Below, in pieces: positions 1 to 8,793 of a DNA stretch of 64,000 nucleotides. This stretch comes from Paraburkholderia hiiakae (lineage in GTDB: Bacteria > Pseudomonadota > Gammaproteobacteria > Burkholderiales > Burkholderiaceae). The notes under the pieces were generated by a model that saw nothing but the letters and a program-made list of their open reading frames with translations, did no database searches and was not told the DNA's origin. A program made the translations under genes and the position numbers. The stretch is from positions 1-64,000 of the forward strand of contig NZ_CAJHCQ010000027.1 in assembly GCF_904848665.1 (NCBI RefSeq). Reading direction: 5' to 3'. How positions within the stretch are numbered: position 1 is the first letter of the stretch; each line of letters starts with the position of its first letter.

Positions 1-1
1 G

Positions 2-145
2 ATGGGCTCGTTGAAGGACCATAACCGCCACATCGTGGAGCAAGCACGCCTGTGGCTGGTAGCGACCACTGACGACCAACTCGTCGCTGTGCAAAGCCGC
101 TTCGCTGCGGCTGGGAGCACCACGCCGAACAATGCGAAGCCCTGA
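2..145 (+). CDS. Possible small ORF or C-terminal fragment
   Basis: An open frame of 47 codons starts with ATG at the very edge of the window and ends at TGA 143-145. The product has a plausible helical composition (IVEQARLWLVATTDDQLVAV), but I do not recognise it. It may be the tail of a gene that begins to the left. It converges on the LysR gene that ends at 246. No ribosome site can be judged because only one base precedes the ATG. Confidence 0.25.
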   Translation: MGSLKDHNRHIVEQARLWLVATTDDQLVAVQSRFAAAGSTTPNNAKP

Positions 146-245
146 CCGAAGTCGGCTGGGAAACTCGCAGTCGGCCGGGCGGGCGAACATCGCGGTACGC
201 CTCGCCCCAAGCGCAATCAGGCCGCGTACGGGACGCGCGATTGCC

Positions 246-1229
246 TTAAATCCGCACTGTCTTTGCCGCTTCACTAAGGCAGGCGCGAAACAGTGCACTG
301 GCCGGCGTGGCGTCGGCATCCGCGCGCCATGTGGTGCTGACCGGGCCGAGTGCGGCACCCAGGCTCAATGGCAGGATCTTCAGCGCGCCGCCCTCCTCGT
401 GATGCCGCGCCAGCGAGCGCGGCAGCAGGCCCAGCACCGGATACGACTGCAGCATGCCCACGTTGGCGTCGATCACCACCGACTCGATAGTGTTGATCGG
501 CGTATCCACACCGTGCGTCTCCAGCACCGACAGCAGATGCCGGTGCATCGGCGCGCCGGCGCTCGGCACGATCCACGCCAACCCGGCCAGGTCGGCCCAC
601 TTGATACGCTTACGCGACGCCAGCGGGTGCGTACGCGCCACGACGATGACCGTCGGGTCGTCGAACAACGGCTCGCTCGTGAATTCCGGCGCGGCCAGTC
701 CCCGCGCGAGGCGCCCCACGATCATATCGAGCTGGCCCGCGCGCAGCGCCGGCACGAGTTGATCGAGCGTGCCTTCTTGCAGACACACCGTAGCCGTCGG
801 CGAGCGCTGCTTGAACAGCGCGACGGCCGCCGGTATCAGGATCGGCGCGGCCACCGACAGCACGCCAACCTCGACGCGGCCGTCGATGCCGCTGGTCATC
901 GCGTGCAGTTCCTCACTGGCGCGCTGTGCGTACAGCAATAGTTCGCGCGCATGGCGAATCAGGCACTCGCCGTAGGCTGTGGGCCGGATGCGCCGGCCAT
1001 CGCGCTCGAACAGCGGCACGCCGATACCCTTTTCCATCTCGTTGAGCATCTTCGAGACGGCCGGCTGCGTCACGTGCAGCGCGTCAGCTACCTTGCCGAC
1101 TGTCTGGCGATCGGCAAGCGCCACGAGCAACTGCAGGTGCCGCAGCTTCAACTGGCGGGAAAAATAGCTTTCGATTGCACTGCGTTCGAGCGAAACGCCG
1201 GGAGGTGCGCCCGAGGTTGCGGAAGCCAT
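246..1229 (-). CDS. LysR-family transcriptional regulator
   Basis: This 327-residue protein is a LysR-type regulator. The N-terminal winged helix-turn-helix lies at about residues 28-87 (LRHLQLLVALAD, then VTQPAVSKMLNEME, then FERDGRRIRPT). The rest is a periplasmic-binding-like effector domain, giving a normal family length. It has about 25 residues before the helix-turn-helix, more than usual, and no strong Shine-Dalgarno site, so the start could lie further in. It is transcribed divergently from the transporter at 1419 and the sulfatase after it. By LysR custom it probably controls those two genes in response to their substrate, which the sequence does not name. Confidence 0.9.
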   Translation of the reverse strand: MASATSGAPPGVSLERSAIESYFSRQLKLRHLQLLVALADRQTVGKVADALHVTQPAVSKMLNEMEKGIGVPLFERDGRRIRPTAYGECLIRHARELLLYAQRASEELHAMTSGIDGRVEVGVLSVAAPILIPAAVALFKQRSPTATVCLQEGTLDQLVPALRAGQLDMIVGRLARGLAAPEFTSEPLFDDPTVIVVARTHPLASRKRIKWADLAGLAWIVPSAGAPMHRHLLSVLETHGVDTPINTIESVVIDANVGMLQSYPVLGLLPRSLARHHEEGGALKILPLSLGAALGPVSTTWRADADATPASALFRACLSEAAKTVRI

Positions 1230-1418
1230 CGACTCATAACCTTTATTTTATGGTTTGAAGGCAATATCTCATTGGACGGTTACGATGTAAATCCACACAA
1301 TCCTCTTCGCATGCCACCCGGACAGCCAGAAGCACCCGCATGGCAGCGACAACAACACAGACACGAGACATGGCAGCCGCCCGCCCAGGAGCCCGGCCGC
1401 CGCCAGGAGGATTCCGCC

Positions 1419-2750
1419 ATGCCGACCATGCCCGCCGCCAACCGCCGTGCGATCGTCGCCGCCACCATCGGCAACGCATTCGAGTGGTATGACTTCATCG
1501 TCTTCGGCTTCCTGTCGGTGATCATCGCTCGACAGTTCTTCCCTTCGTCGAACCCGACGGTATCGATGCTGCTGACTACCGCGACATTCGGCAGTGCGTT
1601 CCTGATGCGACCGATCGGCGGCATCCTGCTGGGCGTCTACGCCGACCGTGTCGGGCGCAAAGCCGCGCTCTCGCTGGTAATCCTGCTGATGACGGTCTCC
1701 TCGGCAATGATGGCGCTCACGCCCGGATACGCGACCATCGGAATCGCCGCGCCGATCATCGTGGTACTGGCTCGACTGCTGCAGGGGCTGTCGGCCGGTG
1801 GCGAGTTCGGCAGTGCCACTTCGATGCTGATCGAATACGCGCCGCCTCACCGGCGCGGCTTTTACGGAAGCTGGCAGAACTTCGGCCAGTTCGTCGCTGC
1901 GGTGACGGCCGCGCTGATGGGCGCCCTGATCACGCGCGGGCTGAGCGCCAGCGCCCTGGATGCATGGGGTTGGCGTCTGCCGTTCCTGTTCGGCATGCTG
2001 ATCGGTCCGGTGGGCTTCTATATCCGCACCCGGCTGCACGAGGTGGTGCCGGCCCACCAGGTCGCTGACGAAGACGCACACGCCGCCGCGCCTCGCAAGG
2101 CTGCCTCAACGCTCGCGACGGTCTGGCGCGAGCACCAGGCGGCGCTGTGGATTGCGTTCGGACTGGTTGTCGCGAGTTCTGTGGCCCAGTACGTACTCAA
2201 TGTCTACCTGCCGGTGTATGCGGTGAGCGAGCTGAAGCTGCCGGTGTCAGCACCGTTCATCGTGTTGATGGTCACCGGCACGCTGCGCATGATCCTGATT
2301 CCGCTGTTCGGGCTGCTGTCTGATCACGTCGGGCGCAAACCGGTGATGGGCGCCTCGATGGCACTGTACGTGCTGACCATCTACCCCCTGTTCCTTTGGC
2401 TCGTCGCCGCGCCGAGCCTGCCGAGACTGCTCGGGGCAGAGGTCGTGTTCGCAGTGCTGATGGCCGCGGCGCTGGGCCCTGCGTCGACCGCGCTGGCCGA
2501 ACTGTTCCCCGCGCAGGTGCGCGCTACAGGCCTGTCGATTTCCTACAACGTGGCCACCACACTGTTCGGCGGCTTCTCGCCGTTTCTCGTCACCTGGTTG
2601 ATCAGCTCGACAGGCGACAAGATGATGCCGGCCTACTTCGTGACCGCCGCGATGCTCGTCGGTCTCGTCGCGTTGTGGCCAATGCCCGACCTGACGCGCC
2701 GCACGACCGGCGTACAGCTCGGCACCAGCAATGGTACGTCGTCGCGCTGA
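1419..2750 (+). CDS. MFS transporter, metabolite:H+ symporter family
   Basis: A 443-residue inner-membrane permease with the 12-helix major facilitator plan. The opening NAFEWYDFIVFGFLSVI, the loop GVYADRVGRKAALS and the segment LQGLSAGGEFGSATSM are typical of the metabolite:H+ symporter (MHS, ProP/KgtP-like) group, which imports organic acids and osmolytes. I chose the ATG at 1419 because aggagg sits at 1405-1410 and the family consensus begins soon after; the frame is open further upstream but has no such site. It is followed 33 bp later by the sulfatase gene and is divergent from a LysR gene. Together these suggest uptake of a sulfate or phosphonate ester, or of its product. The substrate is unknown. 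Confidence 0.9.
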   Translation: MPTMPAANRRAIVAATIGNAFEWYDFIVFGFLSVIIARQFFPSSNPTVSMLLTTATFGSAFLMRPIGGILLGVYADRVGRKAALSLVILLMTVSSAMMALTPGYATIGIAAPIIVVLARLLQGLSAGGEFGSATSMLIEYAPPHRRGFYGSWQNFGQFVAAVTAALMGALITRGLSASALDAWGWRLPFLFGMLIGPVGFYIRTRLHEVVPAHQVADEDAHAAAPRKAASTLATVWREHQAALWIAFGLVVASSVAQYVLNVYLPVYAVSELKLPVSAPFIVLMVTGTLRMILIPLFGLLSDHVGRKPVMGASMALYVLTIYPLFLWLVAAPSLPRLLGAEVVFAVLMAAALGPASTALAELFPAQVRATGLSISYNVATTLFGGFSPFLVTWLISSTGDKMMPAYFVTAAMLVGLVALWPMPDLTRRTTGVQLGTSNGTSSR

Positions 2751-2783
2751 GCGGCATCTCTACATTCAATTCGGACACCTAAG

Positions 2784-4349
2784 ATGCCGTCGATCCGCAA
2801 TGTGCTTTTCGTGATGTGTGACCAGCTGCGGGCGGATCACCTGTCGTGCTATGGGCACCCCTATCTGGCCACGCCCAATATCGACGGTCTCGCCCGGCGT
2901 GGCGTGAAATTCGAGCGTGCGTTTGTACAGTCAGGTGTGTGCGGTCCGTCGCGAATGTCGTTCTACACAGGGCGCTACGTCGCCAGCCATGGCGCGACGT
3001 GGAACCGAGTGCCACTGTCGATCGACGAAATCACGCTAGGTGAATACCTTGCCGGGCGCGACATGAAGCTCGCGCTGGTTGGCAAGACGCACATGATGCC
3101 GGACAACCACAGCCTGAAGCGCCTGCACCTGGACGGCGGCAATGCACTTGGCGCATTGCTTCGCGAGGGCCATTTCGATCTGGTGGACCGCTACGATGGC
3201 CACCACGCCGAACCGGCCGGTGGCTACGCCGAATACCTTCGCCGGCACGGCTACGCTAGCGACGATCCATGGACAGACTTTGTGATTTCGGCCGAAGACG
3301 AACAGGGCGGCATAGTTAGCGGCTGGCACATGCGCAATGCACACCTGCCCGCGCGTGTGTGTGAAGCCGACTCCGAAACCGCCTATACCACCGACCAGGC
3401 GATACGTTTCATCGAACGCCAGGGCGATACGCCGTGGGCGATGCACCTTTCGTATGTCAAGCCACACTGGCCATACATGGCGCCCGCGCCGTACCACAAC
3501 AAATACACACTCGATCAATGCCTGCCGGTGCGACGCGCTGCGAGTGAGCGCGAGGCGCCGCATCCTGTAACGAGCGCGTACTTCCAGCAGGAGGAATGCG
3601 CCAATTTCATGCGCGACGAGGTCATCGCCAAGGTGCGGCCCGCCTACCAGGGCCTGATAAGCCAACTCGACGATCATCTCGGACGACTGTGGGAAACGCT
3701 GGACAAGCTTGGACGGTGGAAGGACACGCTCATCGTCTTCACCGCCGACCATGGCGACTTCCTCGGCGATCACTGGCTTGGCGAGAAGGAATTGTTCTAC
3801 GACACCGTGCAGCGCGTGCCGTACATCGTCTACGATCCGTCACCCGAAGCCGACGCCACGCGCGGCCACAGCGACGCACGCTTCGTCGAGGCCATCGACA
3901 CCGTGCCGACCCTGCTGGACGCGCTGGGCATGAGGGTTCCCGATCACCGTATTGAAGGTCGCTCGCTGCTTGCGCTTACGCGCAACGCCGGAACGCAAGC
4001 GCCCTGGCGAGACGCGGTCTACTCCGAACTGGATTACGCCTATCGGCAGGCGCGCCAGATCCTCGGCCGCAGCCCCGACGCTTGCCGCGGCTGGATGGTG
4101 CGCACCGACGCGTGGAAATACATTCACTGGGACGGCTTCGCACCGCAGCTTTTTGATCTGGGCAACGATCCCGACGAATTTGTCGACCTCGGCACCGACC
4201 CTGCGTTCGACAACGTGCGGCAATCCATGCGCGAGCGCCTGCTGCACTGGTCCCTCGGCCTGCGCAATCGCACCACCGTAACGCATGACGACGTCGAACG
4301 CGGCACACATCAGTACAAGAATGCTGGGGTGTTCTACGGAGTGTGGTGA
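2784..4349 (+). CDS. Sulfatase / phosphonate monoester hydrolase family enzyme
   Basis: A 521-residue alkaline-phosphatase-superfamily hydrolase. Cys53 lies in GVCGPSRMSFYTGRY, which fits the C-x-P-S-R signature whose Cys is converted to formylglycine by a maturase. Metal ligands are visible at the N-terminus (CDQLRADH, Asp13 and Gln14) and near residues 320-325 (TADHGD). Length and layout fit the cytoplasmic arylsulfatase/phosphonate monoester hydrolase branch. No signal peptide is present, so the substrate is probably imported first by the MFS permease encoded 33 bp upstream. No formylglycine-generating enzyme gene is in the window. Choline sulfatase and other sulfatase types cannot be fully excluded. 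Confidence 0.88.
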   Translation: MPSIRNVLFVMCDQLRADHLSCYGHPYLATPNIDGLARRGVKFERAFVQSGVCGPSRMSFYTGRYVASHGATWNRVPLSIDEITLGEYLAGRDMKLALVGKTHMMPDNHSLKRLHLDGGNALGALLREGHFDLVDRYDGHHAEPAGGYAEYLRRHGYASDDPWTDFVISAEDEQGGIVSGWHMRNAHLPARVCEADSETAYTTDQAIRFIERQGDTPWAMHLSYVKPHWPYMAPAPYHNKYTLDQCLPVRRAASEREAPHPVTSAYFQQEECANFMRDEVIAKVRPAYQGLISQLDDHLGRLWETLDKLGRWKDTLIVFTADHGDFLGDHWLGEKELFYDTVQRVPYIVYDPSPEADATRGHSDARFVEAIDTVPTLLDALGMRVPDHRIEGRSLLALTRNAGTQAPWRDAVYSELDYAYRQARQILGRSPDACRGWMVRTDAWKYIHWDGFAPQLFDLGNDPDEFVDLGTDPAFDNVRQSMRERLLHWSLGLRNRTTVTHDDVERGTHQYKNAGVFYGVW

Positions 4350-4379
4350 GAGGCCCTGGTCCACGCTCAGGGGAGAGAA

Positions 4380-4535
4380 ATGCAGACGTTTATTCCGTGC
4401 AGCAATCCCGCGTGCGACGAGGGATTGGAAACGCTCAAACATGAGTTTGGCACTGCCTGCCAGCAGTGCGCGCGGTGCCGCGGGATGGGTGGCGACTGGC
4501 GCGAGAGCGCCGAGGACGACGACGCCTGTCTTTGA
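4380..4535 (+). CDS. Small cysteine-rich protein
   Basis: A 51-codon frame begins with ATG 4380, preceded by caggggagagaa, a good ribosome site. The product has five cysteines, at about positions 7, 12, 27, 30 and 33, including a CQQCARC knot, followed by an acidic tail (ESAEDDDACL). The cysteine spacing suggests a small zinc-binding protein. It lies 30 bp after the sulfatase and might share its message. Its stop is only 9 bp from the stop of the convergent gene on the other strand. I do not recognise the family. Confidence 0.5.
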   Translation: MQTFIPCSNPACDEGLETLKHEFGTACQQCARCRGMGGDWRESAEDDDACL

Positions 4536-4544
4536 CGGCGGGGA

Positions 4545-4700
4545 TCAGCCGTTCAGTTGCGATTCGACGTTGAGGACGATCTGTGCAAGCGGGTTGTTGT
4601 CTACGGACTGGGGCGCGAACTTGATCTGGGCGAATGTGACAGCAGCGAAAGCGACAACGACGAGGGCAGCAGATGCGGCGATGCGGTGAATGTATTTCAC
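4545..4700 (-). CDS. Small exported or membrane-anchored protein, GTG start
   Basis: A 51-residue frame starts at GTG 4700, with gaaaggaag placed about six bases before it. The N-terminus is a clear secretion or anchor segment (MKYIHRIAASAALVVVAFAA). It is followed by a short polar tail ending in QLNG. A sequence of this kind with an atypical start codon is easily missed. Its function is unknown. It is convergent with the small cysteine-rich gene. Confidence 0.5.
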   Translation of the reverse strand: MKYIHRIAASAALVVVAFAAVTFAQIKFAPQSVDNNPLAQIVLNVESQLNG

Positions 4701-5067
4701 AGGGACTTCCTTTCGAGGTGTAGGCAGAAACGGCGAAACTGACAGGGGGCCGAATCACTTCGGCGCCATGGCTGTCAGCAACCGGCAAGGCCGCACACGG
4801 GGTCCGATCGCGCCTGGCGATCTGGACCTCACTGCAAAAAGAGGGGCGACCCAAACCCAGGCACTATAAAGGGTTTTACCCGTGTGTGCAGTGCGACACC
4901 CGGTCGCCAGTGGGCGCTTAATTCTTGAGCAGCATTTCGTGATTTAAAGGTCTATGCAGGTCGTAACGAGCAGTGCGGCACTGTGCTTTAGACCGCCATC
5001 GGCAAGGCGTTACAATCCGGGTTATCAGGGTTGAAGAAGTTCGCAAACCTGTAAAATTGGAATGTCT
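4701..5067. other. Non-coding stretch
   Basis: No convincing gene is seen here. The first part carries the ribosome site, and presumably the promoter, of the small minus-strand gene ending at 4545. The rest runs up to the inverted-repeat element at 5068. Confidence 0.5.
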
Positions 5068-5180
5068 CCGCTCACGCAAGTAAAGTTGGGCCTAAATTGC
5101 CACCAGAACCTTTCCCGGTGTGCCTGAGCGAGAAGTTTCGCGATGCGCCACGTTAGACCCAACTTTGCTTTTGTGAGCGG
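5068..5180. repeat. 113-bp element with 28-bp imperfect terminal inverted repeats
   Basis: The left end at 5068-5095 begins ccgctcac and contains aaagttggg. The right end at 5153-5180 is its reverse complement with 24 of 28 positions matching. The inside, about 57 bp, has no open frame. The size and structure fit a miniature inverted-repeat transposable element, or the two ends of an insertion sequence brought together by deletion. It lies about 100 bp upstream of the broken HU gene. Confidence 0.6.
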
Positions 5181-5283
5181 CCGCGCGTGTGTTGGGGCGG
5201 GACACCTCTGCGCGTGGCCGGGATTGCCAGCGGCGCCGTCGATGCGGTACGGTGCCGGTTTGATTCCGCAGCAGGGGCGCTCT

Positions 5284-5562
5284 GTGAACAGGCAGGAGCT
5301 CGTCGAGGCGGTGGCCGCGGGCAGCGGTGACAGCAAGGCTGCGGCCGGTGAGCTGGTCAACGCGGTGTTCGAGATCATCGCGGGCGCACTCACGCAGGGC
5401 GATTCGGTGTAGCTGGTCGGCTTCGGTTCGTTCTCGGCGGGCGAGCGGGCTGCGCGTACCGGCCGTAACCCGGCGACCGGCGCCGCAATCCAGATCCCGG
5501 CCGCGAAGACCGTGAAGTTCACCGTGGGCAAGGCGTTCAGGGACGCGGTGAACGGGGCGTGA
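5284..5562 (+). pseudogene. HU-type nucleoid protein gene with in-frame amber codon
   Basis: Reading from GTG 5284 gives 92 codons that match a complete HU-family histone-like protein. The start is VNRQELVEAVAA, and the DNA-binding arm (RTGRNPATGAAIQIP) and the C-terminal helix VGKAFRDAVNGA are also present. Codon 43 is TAG at 5410-5412, in the stretch GDSV-stop-LVGFGSF where HU proteins usually have Gln, Thr or Ser. A single C-to-T change from CAG would explain it. Everything else is intact and in frame, so the inactivation looks recent, or the stop is suppressed. Confidence 0.8.
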
Positions 5563-5724
5563 CGAAGACCCGGGTCGAAGCCGGCGCATCGTCCTGAAAG
5601 AGCCGCATCGACCAGCCGCGTGCGGTCCGCTCGCGCTCCCTGGCTGAACGGCGGTTTCCCGGCTTCTGGTCGTTGAGAGTCTTGAATGAATGCTGGCTGC
5701 GCTGGTAGCCCGGCGCGCCTGACA

Positions 5725-5751
5725 GATTGTCTCCGCAGCGCGGAGACAATC
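5725..5751. terminator. Perfect 12-bp hairpin
   Basis: gattgtctccgc and its exact reverse complement are separated by agc. There is no T-run on either side. The hairpin lies after the HU remnant and before the DUF1016 gene, so it may end transcription or protect an RNA end. Confidence 0.4.
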
Positions 5752-5827
5752 GTGACTGCAAACGGTGCTGCACTTCAGGATGAGATCGCGGCAACGCCCG
5801 GCTCCGCGTGTACTACCCAATGAGAGC

Positions 5828-6982
5828 ATGATGACGGATGTGATTTCGCCTGACGGCAACTACAGCGCGACGCTCAGTGACGTGGTTGCGCTCCTCCAGG
5901 AAGCGCGACGGAGCGCCGCGCGCAGCGTCAATGCCCTGATGACGGCGACGTACTGGCTGATCGGTCGCCGGATTGTCGAGTCCGAGCAGGGCGGGGCAGA
6001 GCGGGCCGCGTACGGACAGGCGCTGCTTGAGCACCTGTCGGTCGACCTGACCCGGCAGTTTGGACGTGGCTTCGGGAAGGACAACCTGGAACTGATGCGG
6101 CTGTTCTACCAGACCTATCCGTCCGCGGAGATTGCCGAACCAGCGGTTCGGGAATCGGGGAGCCGGGTCTCGCGGACAAAAACCGAATCACCGATTCGGC
6201 ATTTTTCGCTTGCCGGGCTGGCTACCCGCTTTCCCCTGTCCTGGACGCACTATGTTCGCCTGATGCGGCGGACACGCTCACCCGAAGAGCGGGAATTCTA
6301 CGAAGCCGAAGCCTTGCGCGGTGGCTGGAGTGTGCGGCAGCTCAGCCGGCAGATGGACAGCCAGTTCTACACGCGTACGCTGCTGTCGAAGAACAAGCGT
6401 GCCATGCTTGAGAAAGGATCCGTCGCGACACCCGAGGACACGGTCACGCCCGAGGCGGCTCTCAAGGATCCTTACGTGCTCGAGTTCCTCGACCTGAAAG
6501 ACGAGTACTCCGAAAGCGATCTCGAGGACGCGCTCATCCATCGGCTCGAGGATTTTCTGCTGGAGCTGGGCGGCGACTTTGCCTTTGTCGGGCGCCAGCG
6601 AAGACTGCGCATCGGCGACAGCTGGTTTCGGGTCGACCTGCTGTTTTTCCACCGGCGGTTGCGTTGCCTGGTGATCATCGATCTCAAACTGACCGAGCTG
6701 AACCACGCCGATGTGGGCCAGATGCACATGTATTGCAACTACGCGAAAGAGCACTGGACGCTACCCGATGAGAATCCACCGGTAGGCCTGGTCCTGTGCG
6801 CGCGGACCAACGCAGCAATTGCGCGCTACGCCCTCGATGGACTGCCGAACAAGATACTTGCGGCCGAATACCACACGGTGCTTCCGGATGAACAGCTGCT
6901 CGCCGAGGAGTTGTCGAGGACCCGCCGTGAATGGGAAGCACAACATGCTTCCCCTCAAGAGAAAGCGGAACCGGACGATTGA
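5828..6982 (+). CDS. DUF1016 (YhcG-like) PDDEXK nuclease family protein
   Basis: A 384-residue protein in two parts. Residues about 15-190 form the DUF1016 N-terminal domain (SVNALMTATYWLIGRRIVE, LRGGWSVRQLSRQMDSQFY). Residues about 240-365 form a PDDEXK-type nuclease fold with SWFRVDLLFFHRRL and then VIIDLKLTEL, where the Asp and the D-x-K are the expected metal and catalytic residues. Two adjacent ATG codons at 5828 and 5831 are possible starts, preceded by gagag. Proteins of this family are often orphan genes in variable regions and are suspected to act in DNA processing or defence. No partner gene is visible, because its neighbours are a broken HU gene and a convergent methyltransferase. 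Confidence 0.85.
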   Translation: MMTDVISPDGNYSATLSDVVALLQEARRSAARSVNALMTATYWLIGRRIVESEQGGAERAAYGQALLEHLSVDLTRQFGRGFGKDNLELMRLFYQTYPSAEIAEPAVRESGSRVSRTKTESPIRHFSLAGLATRFPLSWTHYVRLMRRTRSPEEREFYEAEALRGGWSVRQLSRQMDSQFYTRTLLSKNKRAMLEKGSVATPEDTVTPEAALKDPYVLEFLDLKDEYSESDLEDALIHRLEDFLLELGGDFAFVGRQRRLRIGDSWFRVDLLFFHRRLRCLVIIDLKLTELNHADVGQMHMYCNYAKEHWTLPDENPPVGLVLCARTNAAIARYALDGLPNKILAAEYHTVLPDEQLLAEELSRTRREWEAQHASPQEKAEPDD

Positions 6983-7083
6983 GCCACCGCAAGGTCAGTC
7001 GCACCCGATCTACATGCAGCCCGCGATCCTGCGACCGGAGTGCGCCGTAGCGAGACATTCGTCGACACAAGCGCAGTTTTGTT

Positions 7084-7128
7084 GAAAAAACGCAGCTGTA
7101 TCGCTAATCCCTTAGCGACATAGCTGCG
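7084..7128 (-). terminator. Rho-independent terminator of the methyltransferase transcript
   Basis: On the minus strand a long hairpin (outer stem cgcagct/agctgcg, inner stem tcgctaa/ttagcga, 7091-7128) is followed directly by a run of six T, at 7085-7090 on the plus strand as A. This is a classic intrinsic terminator for transcripts coming from 7866. It may also stop the convergent DUF1016 message. Confidence 0.75.
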
Positions 7129-7275
7129 CTCCGCAGGCAAGTTCCAACGGATGACCGTTGACGAGCGAGGCGGCGGGCGCATGTCGACCCGTAAGCGACC
7201 TTCGGCGTAGGCCATCGGCGATGACCGCTCCCGGTTCGACTTCGGGTATTCAGCATGGATGCCGGGCAACATCAA

Positions 7276-7866
7276 TTACCGGCGCCGTGCGATAAGTCGA
7301 TGCACACGTCTGCCAGAAGACAGGTTGACCGCTTCGGCATCGAGCAAAAGATCTGCATCGCCAAGGCCTTCCCTGACCCGCGCGGCGTCGAACTCAGCGT
7401 AGAGTCGGCCAGCAGCATCGCGGGTGGAAACCGATTCTGCGACTCGCCAGCTCAGATATAGCGTCCCCGCCGGCCTGAGAATTTCGAACAGACGTGCACA
7501 GGCCTGGGTAACCTCATCCGGCGGCAAATGCATGACGACCGTTTCGCACAGCACGTTGTCGTACGTTTCTCTGCCGATAGAGTCCAGCTCGGGAAGCGCT
7601 GCGCGCCTGAAAACCAGTGACGGAAACTCGGTCGCAGCTTGCGCAAGTAATCCCTCGGCGGCGTCGTACCCAACGGCAGGAAAGCCATGATTGTTTAGCC
7701 ACGCAACGTCGCGGCCAGCACCGGAACCGATGTCTGCAGTTTTGCCGCCTGGGGTGAAGTAGCGCTGCAACAGCGCGTACATGTCAGTCGGTGGCGGTTG
7801 GTCGTGCCACTCAGCCGCAAATCGGCCGGCGCCAGTCGAGTAGGCTTCGATGGTTTGTTCGTCCAT
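7276..7866 (-). CDS. Class I SAM-dependent methyltransferase
   Basis: A 196-residue soluble protein with the Rossmann SAM-binding motif I (KTADIGSGAGRDVAWL, near residues 38-53). Next comes the acidic end of strand 2 (GYDAAEGLL) and a motif-IV-like VLCETVVMHL followed by an EVTQACARLFEILRPAGTLYLS helix-strand. The substrate cannot be told. The start at 7866 has a G-rich ribosome site (gggggaa). It is 15 bp downstream of the OsmC gene on the same strand, so the two are probably cotranscribed, ending at the terminator at 7084-7128. Confidence 0.85.
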   Translation of the reverse strand: MDEQTIEAYSTGAGRFAAEWHDQPPPTDMYALLQRYFTPGGKTADIGSGAGRDVAWLNNHGFPAVGYDAAEGLLAQAATEFPSLVFRRAALPELDSIGRETYDNVLCETVVMHLPPDEVTQACARLFEILRPAGTLYLSWRVAESVSTRDAAGRLYAEFDAARVREGLGDADLLLDAEAVNLSSGRRVHRLIARRR

Positions 7867-7881
7867 AATAAATTCCCCCGA

Positions 7882-8271
7882 TCAGGTGGTGACGATTGCG
7901 GCTGGACGAATCGCTATAGGCTTGCCCAGCGTCCGCGCAACGGGCGATGTTCGCACCGCCTCACGAGCCAGTGCCTCGTGTGCCGGGGACGGTGCTGTCG
8001 CGAAGTGCAGTGACACGTCAAATCCTGTTTCGTGATCTTGCCGGTCAATGGTCACTCGTACTGTGACGGCGGGAAGTGTGGCACCCGCGCGTTCGGTAGC
8101 CATGTCGATAGACATGCGTATGCACGCCGCAAGCGAGCTCTCCAGCAGTTCGTGCGGTCGCATGCCCGCGCTCCCACCTTTGCCGTCCTTTTGCGTATCC
8201 GAGAGCACAAGACTGCGCCCGTTACTCAGTTGGACACAATATGGCTCGCCCTGTCGCGTTGCCGTGATCAT
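7882..8271 (-). CDS. OsmC-family protein
   Basis: A 129-residue protein with the OsmC/Ohr fold. The central helix SSLAACIRMSIDMA carries the conserved first cysteine (Cys50), and HETGFDVSLHF is the later strand. Catalytic members have a second cysteine in a CPV motif near the end. Here that place reads TSPVARTL, so a serine replaces it. The protein therefore probably is not a normal two-cysteine peroxidase, although the fold should be intact. It seems to form a two-gene unit with the methyltransferase downstream. Confidence 0.82.
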   Translation of the reverse strand: MITATRQGEPYCVQLSNGRSLVLSDTQKDGKGGSAGMRPHELLESSLAACIRMSIDMATERAGATLPAVTVRVTIDRQDHETGFDVSLHFATAPSPAHEALAREAVRTSPVARTLGKPIAIRPAAIVTT

Positions 8272-8793
8272 GATGGTCCCCGCCGCGTTGAGAATATTGG
8301 TAGTTTCTGCGTACGCTGCCTGGTGGGGAAGGCAAGTCGCTATCCCGGTATGGATCGTGACAGGCTTCGCGGCAATCGATGATTTGGGCTCACACTGAAG
8401 GGTGGGTTCCTGTAGTACAGCAGTCGGTCAGTAACTCCTGAATTTACGCGGGTGAGCGTCAGGTATTGGCCGAACCCATAACTTTCTGCAGCCGGACATG
8501 CTCTTCCAGAGAGGCAGCTAAATGAACTGCCCTTCGAGAACCTCCTTTGACGCCGATTGCAGTGTCGTAACAGCATCGCTGACAATGATGCAGGCGTGCA
8601 ATTACGCCGTCGGGCTTGCGGTCGTCAACCGACACATCGCGGCTGCGGCGCCGTTCACGATGGGCGCGCGCTCCATGGATCGGCCGGCAAACTGCGCGTG
8701 CGCAATGCCTTGCCGGACGCCGCCACAAACGCTCCCAGATGCCTCATTGATGCAGAATCGGCGCAATGGCCACAACGACACGACCTGAATACG
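8272..8793. other. 522-bp gap without a convincing gene
   Basis: The first part should hold the promoter of the OsmC gene on the minus strand. The rest shows only short frames with no ribosome sites and no recognisable protein pattern. It may be decayed sequence. Confidence 0.5.

Noticed and set aside
132..941. Long plus-strand frame of 269 codons opposite the first LysR gene
   Set aside because: It lies fully antisense to a clear LysR gene, is extremely rich in Arg and His, and has no family pattern.
951..1418. Upstream extension of the MFS transporter frame
   Set aside because: The extra 156 codons are antisense to the LysR gene and not transporter-like; a strong ribosome site supports ATG 1419.
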